Numbered from the stretch's first letter, positions 1 through 5,478 are shown. The stretch: 5,478 nt of DNA from Defluviicoccus sp. (GCA_028820945.1 JAPPHW010000195.1:1-5478); one strand, 5' to 3'. Program-made: numbers and translations. Notes: generated by a model not told the origin, from the sequence alone.

Positions 1-632
1 AGGCGGCGCGGCCGGGGATCGTTCCGGCGCTCGCGCTGGTGCTGTTCTTCGCGTTCCTCGTCCTCCTCCCGGTCGCCGCCGCGGCGTGGCCGTCGCAGTG
101 GCTGGCGCTCGCCGATTCCTTCTACCGCTCGGGCGCGCTTACGTTCGGCGGCGGGCATGTCGTCCTGCCGCTGCTGGAGGCCGAGGTGCTGCCACCCGGC
201 TGGGTGACGCGCGACGCCTTCCTCGCCGGCTACGGCGCGGCGCAGGCGCTGCCGGGCCCGCTGTTCACCTTCGCCGCCTATCTCGGCGCGGTGATGGAGG
301 TCCCGCCCTCGGGCTGGCGGGGCGCGCTCATCTGCATAGCCGCGATCTTCCTGCCGTCCTTCCTGCTGGTCGCGGGAACGCTGCCGTGGTGGACCGCGCT
401 CTCCCGGCTGGAGGCGGCGCGGCGCGCGATGCCCGGCATCGGGGCCGCCGTGGTGGGGCTGCTGCTCGCCGCGCTCTACGACCCGGTGTGGACCGAGGGC
501 GTGCGGTCGGCGGGCGATTTCGTCCTCGCGCTCGCCGCGTTCGTGCTCCTCGCCGCGTGGAAGGCGCCGCCGTGGCTCGTCGTGCTGCTCGGCGCCGCTG
601 CGGGATGGGGGATGGCGGTCGTGGCGGGGTAG
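1..632 (+). CDS. chrA: Chromate transporter ChrA, C-terminal part (5' end outside window)
   Basis: This is the end of a CHR-family membrane transporter. In well-studied members the family exports chromate from the cytoplasm across the inner membrane. The reading frame is already open at base 3, so the start lies upstream and 209 residues are visible. The visible part looks like the second CHR half of a two-domain ChrA. It starts with a hydrophobic helix (about residues 7-27) and continues with the family motif FGGGHVVLP (48-56), then PGWV. Next comes AQALPGPLFTF (80-90), the conserved Gly/Pro-rich segment of CHR domains. Three or four more hydrophobic segments follow up to the TAG stop. A GTG at 39 is in frame but sits inside a membrane helix and is not the start. 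The family call is firm. Chromate as the true substrate is inferred from family alone, since no chrB or regulator is visible. Confidence 0.9.
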   Translation, partial: AARPGIVPALALVLFFAFLVLLPVAAAAWPSQWLALADSFYRSGALTFGGGHVVLPLLEAEVLPPGWVTRDAFLAGYGAAQALPGPLFTFAAYLGAVMEVPPSGWRGALICIAAIFLPSFLLVAGTLPWWTALSRLEAARRAMPGIGAAVVGLLLAALYDPVWTEGVRSAGDFVLALAAFVLLAAWKAPPWLVVLLGAAAGWGMAVVAG

Positions 633-639
633 GACGATA

Positions 640-686
640 GAGAGTCTCCGCGCTAAGCTGCTCCCCGCACAGCGCGGAGGAGAGTC
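640..686 (+). promoter_or_regulatory. Hairpin that overlaps the hydrolase ribosome binding site
   Basis: The 54-nt gap between the transporter and the hydrolase holds a perfect 9-bp inverted repeat, CTCCGCGCT (646-654) and AGCGCGGAG (671-679), with a 16-nt loop. The right arm covers the first half of the Shine-Dalgarno sequence GGAGGAG (676-682), which lies 4 nt before the ATG at 687. A second CTCC at 661-664 in the loop could also pair with the Shine-Dalgarno. The heptamer GAGAGTC occurs directly repeated at 640-646 and 680-686, bracketing the structure. No T-run follows, so a simple intrinsic terminator for the transporter is less likely than control of translation of the hydrolase. The repeats are seen directly; the regulatory role is inference. 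Confidence 0.45.
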
Positions 687-1760
687 ATGAGCGAACACGC
701 CGACGTCATCGCCGAGGTGATGGAGAGCAGCAAGGGGCGGATGATCGGCGACGGGCTGGAGGCCGCCGACATCGACGAGATCCTCGCGCGCTGCACCGGC
801 TGGGGCGACTGGTACGAGGTCGTCACCTCGATCGGCGACCGCTACGAGGCGATGGCGGAGACGGCGCTGGCGGGCGGGAGCGCGATCACCGCCGGAGTCT
901 GCCTGTGGCGGGCCTCGATGTACTACCACTACGCCCAGTTCTACATGTTCGAGCGGCCCGATCTGCGCGAGGCGGGGCAGAAGCGGAAGGTGGCGCTCTA
1001 TAACCGCGCGGCGCCGCTGTTCTTCCCGCCGGCCGAGCGCGTCGACGTGCCGTTCGAGGGGTTCGTTATCCCGGGCTTCCTGCGCAAGCCGCCCGGGGTG
1101 GAGCGGCCGCGCTGCGCGGTGCTGATCGGCGGGCTGGAGAGCACCAAGGAGGAGAGCTACCTGTTCGAGCGCATGTGCCACGACCGCGGCATGGCGACCT
1201 TCGCCTTCGACGGGCCGGGCCAGGGCGAGATGTATTTCCAGACCCCGATCCGCCCCGATTTCGAGCGCTTCACCTCAGCCGTGCTGGACGCGCTCCAGGC
1301 CCGCGACGACATCGATGCGTCGCGCTTCGGCATCCTCGGGCGGAGCTTCGGCGGCTACTACGCGCCCCGGAGCGCGGCGCACGATGCGCGCATCGCCGCC
1401 TGCGTCTGCTGGGGCGTCTTGTACGAGCTCCAGACCTACTGGTGGGACATGCACGACATCACCCGCAACGGCTTCACCTACTGCGCCGGCGAATCCGACC
1501 CGGCGAAGGGGAAGGAGCGGCTGAAATTCATCGACCTCGGGGATTGTGCCGCGAAGATCGAGTGCGCGCTCTACCTCCAGCACGGCATGAAGGACGATTT
1601 GATCCCCTTCGCCCAGGCCGAGCGGCTGGAGGCCGAGGCCGTCAACGCATCCGAGATCGTCACCCAGTACGAGCCCGACGGCATCCACTGCTGCCACAAC
1701 CTCTACCACACCACCCGCATGCCGATGGCCGATTTCCTCGCGCGGCATCTGGTGGGGTGA
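687..1760 (+). CDS. Alpha/beta hydrolase, 2,6-dihydropseudooxynicotine hydrolase-like / Ayg1-like
   Basis: This is a 357-residue serine hydrolase without a signal peptide, so probably cytoplasmic. A mostly helical N-terminal domain (about 1-115) precedes the alpha/beta hydrolase core. The core opens with the oxyanion region IGGLESTKEES (147-157) and FDGPGQGEM (174-182), both typical of the family that contains Arthrobacter 2,6-dihydropseudooxynicotine hydrolase and the fungal polyketide-shortening enzyme Ayg1. The nucleophile elbow is GRSFGG, giving Ser220. The acid is most likely Asp303 in HGMKDDLIP, and the histidine is His334 in DGIHCCHN. All three parts of the triad are present, and the length fits the family (about 360-370). 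Characterised members cleave a C-C bond next to a ketone, while others are esterases, so the substrate cannot be read here. The ATG is supported by GGAGGAG 4 nt upstream. The gene is 54 nt after the transporter and convergent with the SDR. Confidence 0.88.
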   Translation: MSEHADVIAEVMESSKGRMIGDGLEAADIDEILARCTGWGDWYEVVTSIGDRYEAMAETALAGGSAITAGVCLWRASMYYHYAQFYMFERPDLREAGQKRKVALYNRAAPLFFPPAERVDVPFEGFVIPGFLRKPPGVERPRCAVLIGGLESTKEESYLFERMCHDRGMATFAFDGPGQGEMYFQTPIRPDFERFTSAVLDALQARDDIDASRFGILGRSFGGYYAPRSAAHDARIAACVCWGVLYELQTYWWDMHDITRNGFTYCAGESDPAKGKERLKFIDLGDCAAKIECALYLQHGMKDDLIPFAQAERLEAEAVNASEIVTQYEPDGIHCCHNLYHTTRMPMADFLARHLVG

Positions 1761-1770
1761 GCCCCCCCTC

Positions 1771-1812
1771 GTCATGCCCGGCCCCCGGATCAAGTCCGGG
1801 GGTGATCCGGCC
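1771..1812. terminator. Strong GC hairpin between convergent genes; terminator or REP-like repeat
   Basis: A perfect 8-bp stem, CCCCCGGA (1782-1789) with TCCGGGGG (1795-1802), encloses the 5-nt loop TCAAG. A second, mutually exclusive 8-bp pairing exists between CCGGATCA (1785-1792) and TGATCCGG (1803-1810). The block begins with GTCATGCCCGG (1771-1781), which together with GATCAAGTCCGGG resembles dispersed palindromes I know from alphaproteobacterial intergenic regions. It sits between the hydrolase and the SDR, which point towards each other, so it could stop transcription from both sides. There is no T-tract on either strand. In the rest of the gap (1813-1870) I see only a weak 6-bp stem with one wobble pair, CGTCTC with GAGGCG. 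Confidence 0.6.
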
Positions 1813-1870
1813 ACCCATGCGGCGTCTCCGTCCGCGAGGCGGCGGGATCGGGCGCCGTATCGGCGGAAGC

Positions 1871-2713
1871 CTAATCCGGCTGCACCGACTGCGCGCCGAG
1901 CTGGGTCCAGGCGACCGGGGCGCCGGCGGCGGCGATGCGCTCTGCGCGCGGCAGCGCCGGGTCCCAGCGGAGCGCGATGAAGCGCATGCCGCTCACCCCG
2001 TCCGAATCGTCGGAGCACAGCCAGACGATGGGCGCGCGCATGACCGTGGGCTGGATCAGCGCGTCGCGGTCGACGCCCGACGCCGCCGGAATCATCCGCG
2101 TGTTCACCGGCCCGCCCGGGATCAGCACGTTGGCGGTCACCCCGGTCCCATCGAGGTCGTGCGCCATGATGTGGGTATGCGCCTCCAGCGCCGCCTTGGA
2201 CGGGCCGTAGGCGCCGGCGCCGGCGCGGTACATGGTATTCAGGCTGGTGGTCACGTTGACGATCCGCCCGCGCCCGGCCTCCAGCATCGCGGGCACGGCG
2301 ACGCGCGCCATGAGCTGCGGGCCGAACACGTTGACGTCGAGCATCCGGCGCCACAGCGCGTCGTCGAGCTCCCAGAATTTTGGCGGGTCGTGGAAGAAGT
2401 GATCGCCGATGCGCTCGGGCCCGACCACCGCATCGTTGACCAGCATGTCGAGCCGCCCGAAGCGCCCGAGCGTCCGGTCCACCGCGATCCGGGCCGCCTC
2501 CGCGGCGGTCACGTCGCAGACGATGGGATGCGCCGAGCCCTGCCCGCCCGCCGCCTCGACGTCGCGCGCCGCGGCCAGCAGCACGTCCTCGTCGATGTCG
2601 ATCATCGCCACCTTGGCGCCGGCCTCGGCGAGCGCCAGCGACATCTCGCGCCCCATGCCGCGCCCCGCGCCGGTCATCAGCACGACTTTCCCCTCAAGCA
2701 CGCGTTCGGCCAT
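1871..2713 (-). CDS. Short-chain dehydrogenase/reductase (classical SDR), substrate unknown
   Basis: This 280-residue Rossmann-fold oxidoreductase is predicted to use NAD(H) on a hydroxyl/keto substrate. The nucleotide-binding motif TGAGRGMG is at 14-21. Asp39 at the end of the second strand (MIDID) favours NAD over NADP, and CDVT (66-69) is the adenine-ring motif. The usual NNAG reads NDAV (93-96). The active-site Asn is N128 in LDVNVFG, and the Tyr/Lys pair is Y169 and K173 in YGPSK. The residue 13 places before the Tyr, where the catalytic Ser normally sits, is Thr156, with Ser157 next to it. PGGPVNT (199-205) is the usual post-Tyr cofactor loop. The ATG at 2711-2713 is supported by AGGGAG (2720-2725 on the minus strand), 6 nt away. 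It is divergent from the glutathione S-transferase and convergent with the hydrolase. The family call is sure; the reaction is not known. Confidence 0.9.
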   Translation of the reverse strand: MAERVLEGKVVLMTGAGRGMGREMSLALAEAGAKVAMIDIDEDVLLAAARDVEAAGGQGSAHPIVCDVTAAEAARIAVDRTLGRFGRLDMLVNDAVVGPERIGDHFFHDPPKFWELDDALWRRMLDVNVFGPQLMARVAVPAMLEAGRGRIVNVTTSLNTMYRAGAGAYGPSKAALEAHTHIMAHDLDGTGVTANVLIPGGPVNTRMIPAASGVDRDALIQPTVMRAPIVWLCSDDSDGVSGMRFIALRWDPALPRAERIAAAGAPVAWTQLGAQSVQPD

Positions 2714-2806
2714 TCGGATCTCCCTTAACCGCGGCGGAGTCGCGCTTCCCGGCTCCGCGCACTATGTTGCGCCCCCACCATTCATAGCACGATCCGGGGG
2801 ACAGGA
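2714..2806. promoter_or_regulatory. Divergent promoter region between SDR and glutathione S-transferase genes
   Basis: These 93 nt separate two genes read in opposite directions, so both promoters should lie here or slightly inside the genes. The ribosome binding sites are visible: AGGGAG (minus strand, 2720-2725) for the SDR and GGGGGA (2796-2801) for the transferase. Two dyads are possible operator sites: GCGGAG (2734-2739) with CTCCGC (2753-2758), and CTATG (2762-2766) with CATAG (2783-2787). The most AT-rich spots, around 2762-2768 and 2780-2787, are the best places for a -10 box. I cannot assign a firm -35/-10 pair, and no regulator gene is adjacent. Confidence 0.5.
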
Positions 2807-3442
2807 ATGATCGACCTCTACACTTGGCAGACGCCGAACGGCCGCAAGGTCTCGATCGGGCTGGAGGAGTTCGGGCTCGACTACGAGACGCACCCGATAA
2901 ACATCGGCAAGGACGAGCAGTTCGCGCCCGACTTCCTGGCGATCAGCCCGAACAACAAGATCCCCGCCATCGTCGACCGGGAGAACGGCACCGCCATGAT
3001 GGAGTCGGGCGCGATCCTGCTCTACCTCGCCGACAAGACCGGCCTGCTGATGCCGGGCGATGAGAAGGGCCGCTGGAAGGCGATGGAGTGGCTGATGATG
3101 CAGATGGGCTCGGTCGGCCCGATGCTCGGCCAGACCCACCATTTCGCCCGCTTCAACGAGGGCAAGGCGCCCTACGCCGAGGAGCGCTTCCTGAACGAGA
3201 CCAAGCGGATCTACGGCGTGCTGAACCGGCGCCTCGGCGAGACCGAGTACCTCGCGGGCGAGGACTACACGATCGCCGACATCGCCACCTGGCCGTGGAT
3301 CTCGCGCTACGAGTGGCACCGGATCGACTGGGCCGACTTCTCCAACCTCAAGCGCTGGTACGTCGCCATCGCCGGCCGACCGGCGGTGCAGAAGGGCTAC
3401 GACGTCCCCAACAAGGTGCAGGACATCCCGGTGCCGGAATAG
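2807..3442 (+). CDS. yfcG: Glutathione S-transferase, nu class, YfcG-like disulfide-bond oxidoreductase
   Basis: This 211-residue cytoplasmic protein closely matches what I recall of E. coli YfcG (about 215 residues), a nu-class transferase homologue that reduces small disulfides using glutathione. The thioredoxin-like N-terminal domain starts MIDLYTWQTPNG, keeping Thr9 and Asn11, which contact glutathione in YfcG. SPNNKIPAIVD (47-57) carries the cis-proline Pro53, and ESGAI (66-70) binds the gamma-glutamyl end. The helical C-terminal domain has GPMLGQTHHF (104-113), a strong marker of the YfcG/YghU group, and the N-capping segment TIADIA (155-160). The protein has no cysteine at all, consistent with the YfcG mechanism, in which only the bound glutathione supplies thiols. 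The start follows GGGGGA by 5 nt. The gene is a separate unit divergent from the SDR and ends at a paired palindrome. The symbol indicates similarity, not proven orthology. Confidence 0.88.
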   Translation: MIDLYTWQTPNGRKVSIGLEEFGLDYETHPINIGKDEQFAPDFLAISPNNKIPAIVDRENGTAMMESGAILLYLADKTGLLMPGDEKGRWKAMEWLMMQMGSVGPMLGQTHHFARFNEGKAPYAEERFLNETKRIYGVLNRRLGETEYLAGEDYTIADIATWPWISRYEWHRIDWADFSNLKRWYVAIAGRPAVQKGYDVPNKVQDIPVPE

Positions 3443-3544
3443 GGCGTCCCTCGATACGGCGCCGGCGCGCCTACTCGGGATGAGGGACCCTTGAAAACCT
3501 CTCGCCCTGAGTAGCCGCCCCCGGCGGCGTATCGAAGGGCGCCC
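3442..3544. repeat. Two inverted copies of a REP-like palindrome, probable bidirectional terminator
   Basis: Two imperfect copies of a roughly 45-nt element lie head to head: 3442-3486, and 3498-3544 in reverse complement. The outer 16 nt align without gaps at 14 of 16 positions (GGGCGTCCCTCGATAC against GGGCGCCCTTCGATAC). CTACTC is shared further in, with one gap between, and an AT-rich centre (3487-3497) separates the copies. Each copy also folds alone: GGCGC/GCGCC with a CGGC loop (3458-3471) on the left, and GCCGCC/GGCGGC with a CCC loop (3514-3528) on the right. The first G is the last base of the transferase stop codon. It lies between convergent genes, so a role in ending transcription is likely. 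The motif resembles dispersed extragenic palindromes of alphaproteobacteria; copy number cannot be judged from one window. Confidence 0.8.
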
Positions 3545-3545
3545 G

Positions 3546-3602
3546 TCAGATCAGCAGCAGGAGCCCGCCGCAGATCGCGCAGTTGGAGAAGACGAACGCC
3601 TA
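3546..3602 (-). other. Open in-frame extension after the DoxX-like stop codon (lost last helix)
   Basis: Past the TAG at 3600-3602 the same frame stays open for 17 codons (3549-3599) to a TGA at 3546-3548. It encodes AFVFSNCAICGGLLLLI. This is a hydrophobic segment with an Asn and a GGLLLL ending, which is what the last helix of DoxX-family proteins usually looks like (pattern N-x-A-x-x-GG-L-L). The second stop abuts the repeat. The simplest reading is that the gene once ran to 3546 and now carries a nonsense codon, or that the base call is wrong. Readthrough of TAG is a less likely third possibility. Confidence 0.65.
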
Positions 3603-3914
3603 GTGAAGGTGCCGCCTGAGCGGGTCCTCGACTTCCCAGAAGCGGTGGAAGATCGCGGTCGCCAGCACGGTGAAGACGATCAGGATCGCGGCGCCGGTAT
3701 CGGTCCAGACGTCGAGCGCGATCATGATCCCGCCCGCGTACTGCATCGCGAAGCCGATCCAGACGACCGTATAGGGCGCGGGAATGCCCTGCGCCGCGAT
3801 GCGGTCGGCGTGCTGCTTGACCTTCATCGTCGAGTTGATCGCCGCCGTGCCGAGGAACAGGAAGGCGATCAGCGCCTGGCCGGCGGCTTCGAGCGGGGTG
3901 TGGTCGGCATACAT
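3600..3914 (-). CDS. Small DoxX-like membrane protein, apparently cut short by an in-frame TAG
   Basis: The reading frame gives 104 residues, or 122 if the internal TAG were sense. Hydrophobic segments at about 11-27, 46-66 and 73-90, and the pattern LFLGTAAIN … PAPYTVVWIGFAMQYAGGIMIAL … ATAIFHRFWEVED, fit the small four-helix DoxX family of the inner membrane. The usual Glu before the GG pair is Gln58 here. The function of most DoxX proteins is unclear; some are linked to quinone or redox reactions. The fourth helix is missing because of the stop, so the product may be non-functional. ATG at 3912-3914 is chosen because it directly precedes a typical N-terminus. It has only a weak GGGGCGGG upstream, and a GTG at 3933-3935 overlapping the ligase stop is an alternative. 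It lies 17 nt after the CoA ligase, probably in the same operon. Confidence 0.7.
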   Translation of the reverse strand: MYADHTPLEAAGQALIAFLFLGTAAINSTMKVKQHADRIAAQGIPAPYTVVWIGFAMQYAGGIMIALDVWTDTGAAILIVFTVLATAIFHRFWEVEDPLRRHLH

Positions 3915-3931
3915 GGCGCACGCCCGCCCCG

Positions 3932-5467
3932 TCACGCCGGGGAGAGTTCCGCCAGCCGCTGCTTCAGCGCCTGCTTCATCACCTTGCCGGTGCCGGTGCG
4001 GGGCAGGTCGTCGAAGAAGTGGACGTGCCTCGGCTTCTTGTAGCTCGCGATCCGCGCGCGGCAGTGCTCGATCAGCTCGTCCGCGGTGGCCGCGCCGCCC
4101 TCCTCCAGGATGACGCAGGCCGCGATCGCCTCGCCGAACGCCTCGTCGGGCACGCCGACCACCGCCGCGTCGGCCACCGCTTCGTGGTCGATCAGGGCGA
4201 TCTCGACCTCCTTCGAATAGACGTTGAGCCCGCCGGTCACGATCATGTCCTTGGCGCGGTCGACGAAGTAGAGATACCCGTCCGTGTCGAAATATCCCAC
4301 GTCGCCGGTGCGGAACCAGCCGTCCTCGAACGCCGCCGCGGTGGCCTCGGGGTCGCGGAAATACTCGCGCATCACGACCGCGCGGCCGGGCTCGCCGCAG
4401 CGCACCAGCAGTTCGCCCGGCTCGCCCCGGGGCACGTCGTTCCCGTCCGCGCCGACCGCGCGGACCTCGACGCCGAAGATCGGCCGGCCCGTCGCGTGCG
4501 GACGCGCCTGCTGCTCGTCGGGGCGCAGCGCGGCGATGTAGCCCGCCTCGGTCTGGGCGAGGAAGGTGTAGAGCCCGACATGCGGGATCGCGGCCCGCAG
4601 GCGCTCCTTGACCGGGACCGGGAACACCTCGCCGGTGGCGACGATCAGGCGGAGCGAGGAAGCCGCCTCCGGCCGCTTCTCGAACTCGGGCGTCATCATG
4701 CGAAAAACGGTGGGAACGCCGCCCGCGACGGTCACCTTCTCGCGCTCGATCAGCGACAGCGCGTCGGCCGCGTCGAAGCGCGGCTGCATGACGAGGCGGC
4801 AGCCGACCGCGATCGCGTTGGCGAGCCGGCTCAACCCCGTCCGGTGCGCCATCGCGGTGGTCGCCAGCACCACGTCGCGCTCGTTCAACTCCCACTCCGC
4901 CACGTTGGCGAGCGCAGCCACGATCAGGTTCGCGTTGGTCGCGACCGCGCCCTTGGGCCGTCCCGTCGTGCCCGAGGTATAGGCGATCATGCAGTCGTCG
5001 GACGCGGCCGGCGGGGCGGGCGGCGGCGCCGCGGCGCCGGACTCGAGGAACGCGGGAAACCCCTCCTCCCCCGCCTCCGCGGCGCCGACGACGATCCGGG
5101 GTATTTCCGGGAGCCCGTCGAGCGCGGCGGCGACGGCGGGCCGCATGCCCTCGCTGTAGAGAACCGCCCCCGGCTCACAGTGGCCGAGGATATAGGCAAT
5201 CTCCCGCGCGGCGAGCCGGGTCGAGAGCGGCACGATCAGCGCGCCGAGCTTGAGGATCGCCGCCATCGCCTCGACCAGCTCGATCCCGTTCGGCATCGTG
5301 ATCGCGACCCGGTCGCCGCAGACGACCCCCCGCGCGGCGAGCGCGTTGGCCAGCCGGTCGCCGCGCGCGTCGAGCTCGGCGAAGGTCAGCCGCCGGTCCC
5401 CGCAGACCAGCGCGACCTTGTCCGGATAGCGCCGCGCGTTCTGCGCGAGCAGGGTGGCGAGCTTCAT
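3932..5467 (-). CDS. Class I adenylate-forming enzyme, acyl-CoA ligase (AMP-binding)
   Basis: This full-length 511-residue cytoplasmic enzyme is expected to activate a carboxylic acid with ATP to an acyl-adenylate and then transfer it to CoA. The phosphate loop YTSGTTGRPKG is at 163-173. GELLVRC is at 351-357, and WFRTGDVG (384-391) contains the ribose-binding Asp389. VDRAKDMIVTGGLNVYSKEVE (402-422) is the hinge and A8 motif. PRTGTGK (489-495) ends with the catalytic Lys495, so both domains are complete. The A5 motif, usually aromatic-G-x-T-E, reads LAQTE (303-307), and A8 has Ser418 where Pro is common. The substrate could be a fatty, aromatic or other organic acid; motifs alone do not decide. 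The ATG at 5465-5467 begins a typical N-terminus (MKLATLLAQNARRYPDKVAL). No clear ribosome binding site fits in the 11 nt left, and the promoter is outside the window. Confidence 0.92.
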   Translation of the reverse strand: MKLATLLAQNARRYPDKVALVCGDRRLTFAELDARGDRLANALAARGVVCGDRVAITMPNGIELVEAMAAILKLGALIVPLSTRLAAREIAYILGHCEPGAVLYSEGMRPAVAAALDGLPEIPRIVVGAAEAGEEGFPAFLESGAAAPPPAPPAASDDCMIAYTSGTTGRPKGAVATNANLIVAALANVAEWELNERDVVLATTAMAHRTGLSRLANAIAVGCRLVMQPRFDAADALSLIEREKVTVAGGVPTVFRMMTPEFEKRPEAASSLRLIVATGEVFPVPVKERLRAAIPHVGLYTFLAQTEAGYIAALRPDEQQARPHATGRPIFGVEVRAVGADGNDVPRGEPGELLVRCGEPGRAVVMREYFRDPEATAAAFEDGWFRTGDVGYFDTDGYLYFVDRAKDMIVTGGLNVYSKEVEIALIDHEAVADAAVVGVPDEAFGEAIAACVILEEGGAATADELIEHCRARIASYKKPRHVHFFDDLPRTGTGKVMKQALKQRLAELSPA

Positions 5468-5478
5468 CCGGCGTCGGG

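Noticed and set aside
39..41. In-frame GTG as the start of the transporter gene
   Set aside because: The frame is open upstream to the window edge and the GTG lies inside a hydrophobic helix, so this is a truncated view of a longer gene.
1275..2354. Minus-strand open frame of 359 codons across the SDR and hydrolase
   Set aside because: Out of frame with the SDR, Arg-rich and without any motif; it would also run antisense through the hydrolase active site.
1175..2728. Long plus-strand open frame of 517 codons spanning the hydrolase end and the antisense of the SDR
   Set aside because: It is Arg/Pro/Ala/His-rich with no recognisable motif, and overlaps two genes with intact catalytic motifs; typical shadow frame of very GC-rich DNA.
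2762..3319. Minus-strand frame of 185 codons opposite the glutathione S-transferase
   Set aside because: Antisense to a gene with clear family motifs; no motif or ribosome binding site of its own.
3442..3544. Insertion sequence end or CRISPR-like repeat unit
   Set aside because: There are only two inverted copies, no transposase, no target duplication and no spacer series; a REP-like doublet explains it better.
3933..3935. GTG overlapping the ligase stop (GTGA) as the DoxX-like start
   Set aside because: It would add seven residues without family character and has no better ribosome binding site; ATG at 3914 is preferred, though the overlap start cannot be fully excluded.
3600..4895. 431-codon minus-strand frame that would fuse a long N-terminal part to the DoxX-like protein
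   Set aside because: The extra part is the ligase DNA read in the wrong frame (Arg/Gly-rich). The ligase frame itself carries all motifs and stops at 3932, and the DoxX-like part has its own ATG at 3914.

Overview
This is a very GC-rich bacterial segment (the wobble positions are almost all G or C, and long antisense shadow frames are common). It reads like an alphaproteobacterial chromosome. Supporting signs are GC-rich palindromic repeats of the 'GTCATGCCCGG…GATCAAGTCCGGG' and 'CCCTTCGATACGCCG…CTACTCAGG' kinds, which I associate with that class, and a set of soil-type accessory metabolism genes. The assignment is inference; no rRNA or marker gene is present.

Layout, left to right. (1) 1-632 (+): the C-terminal part of a ChrA-type chromate transporter, cut by the window edge. 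(2) 687-1760 (+): an alpha/beta hydrolase of the 2,6-dihydropseudooxynicotine hydrolase / Ayg1-like C-C hydrolase type, with a hairpin over its ribosome binding site. (3) 1761-1870: a gap between convergent genes with a strong hairpin, probably a terminator or repeat element. (4) 1871-2713 (-): a classical short-chain dehydrogenase/reductase (SDR) with altered motifs. (5) 2714-2806: a divergent promoter region. (6) 2807-3442 (+): a YfcG-like nu-class glutathione S-transferase. (7) 3442-3544: two inverted copies of a REP-like palindrome between convergent genes. (8) 3546-3914 (-): a small DoxX-like membrane protein interrupted by an in-frame TAG, with its expected last helix still encoded after the stop. 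(9) 3932-5467 (-): a class I adenylate-forming acyl-CoA ligase lying 17 nt upstream of gene 8, so the two probably form one operon.

Functionally this is a collection of small-molecule metabolism and stress genes (hydrolase, oxidoreductase, CoA ligase, glutathione enzyme, metal-oxyanion transporter). A hydrolase, an SDR and a CoA ligase could act in sequence on an organic acid or a ketone side chain. However, the genes lie in at least four transcription units on both strands, so a common pathway is only a suggestion. I see no phage, transposase, CRISPR array, tRNA or rRNA, and no clearly new multi-gene system. The most informative oddities are the stop codon inside the DoxX-like gene, the paired palindrome with stem-preserving differences between its copies, the hairpin over the hydrolase RBS, and motif substitutions in the SDR and the ligase.
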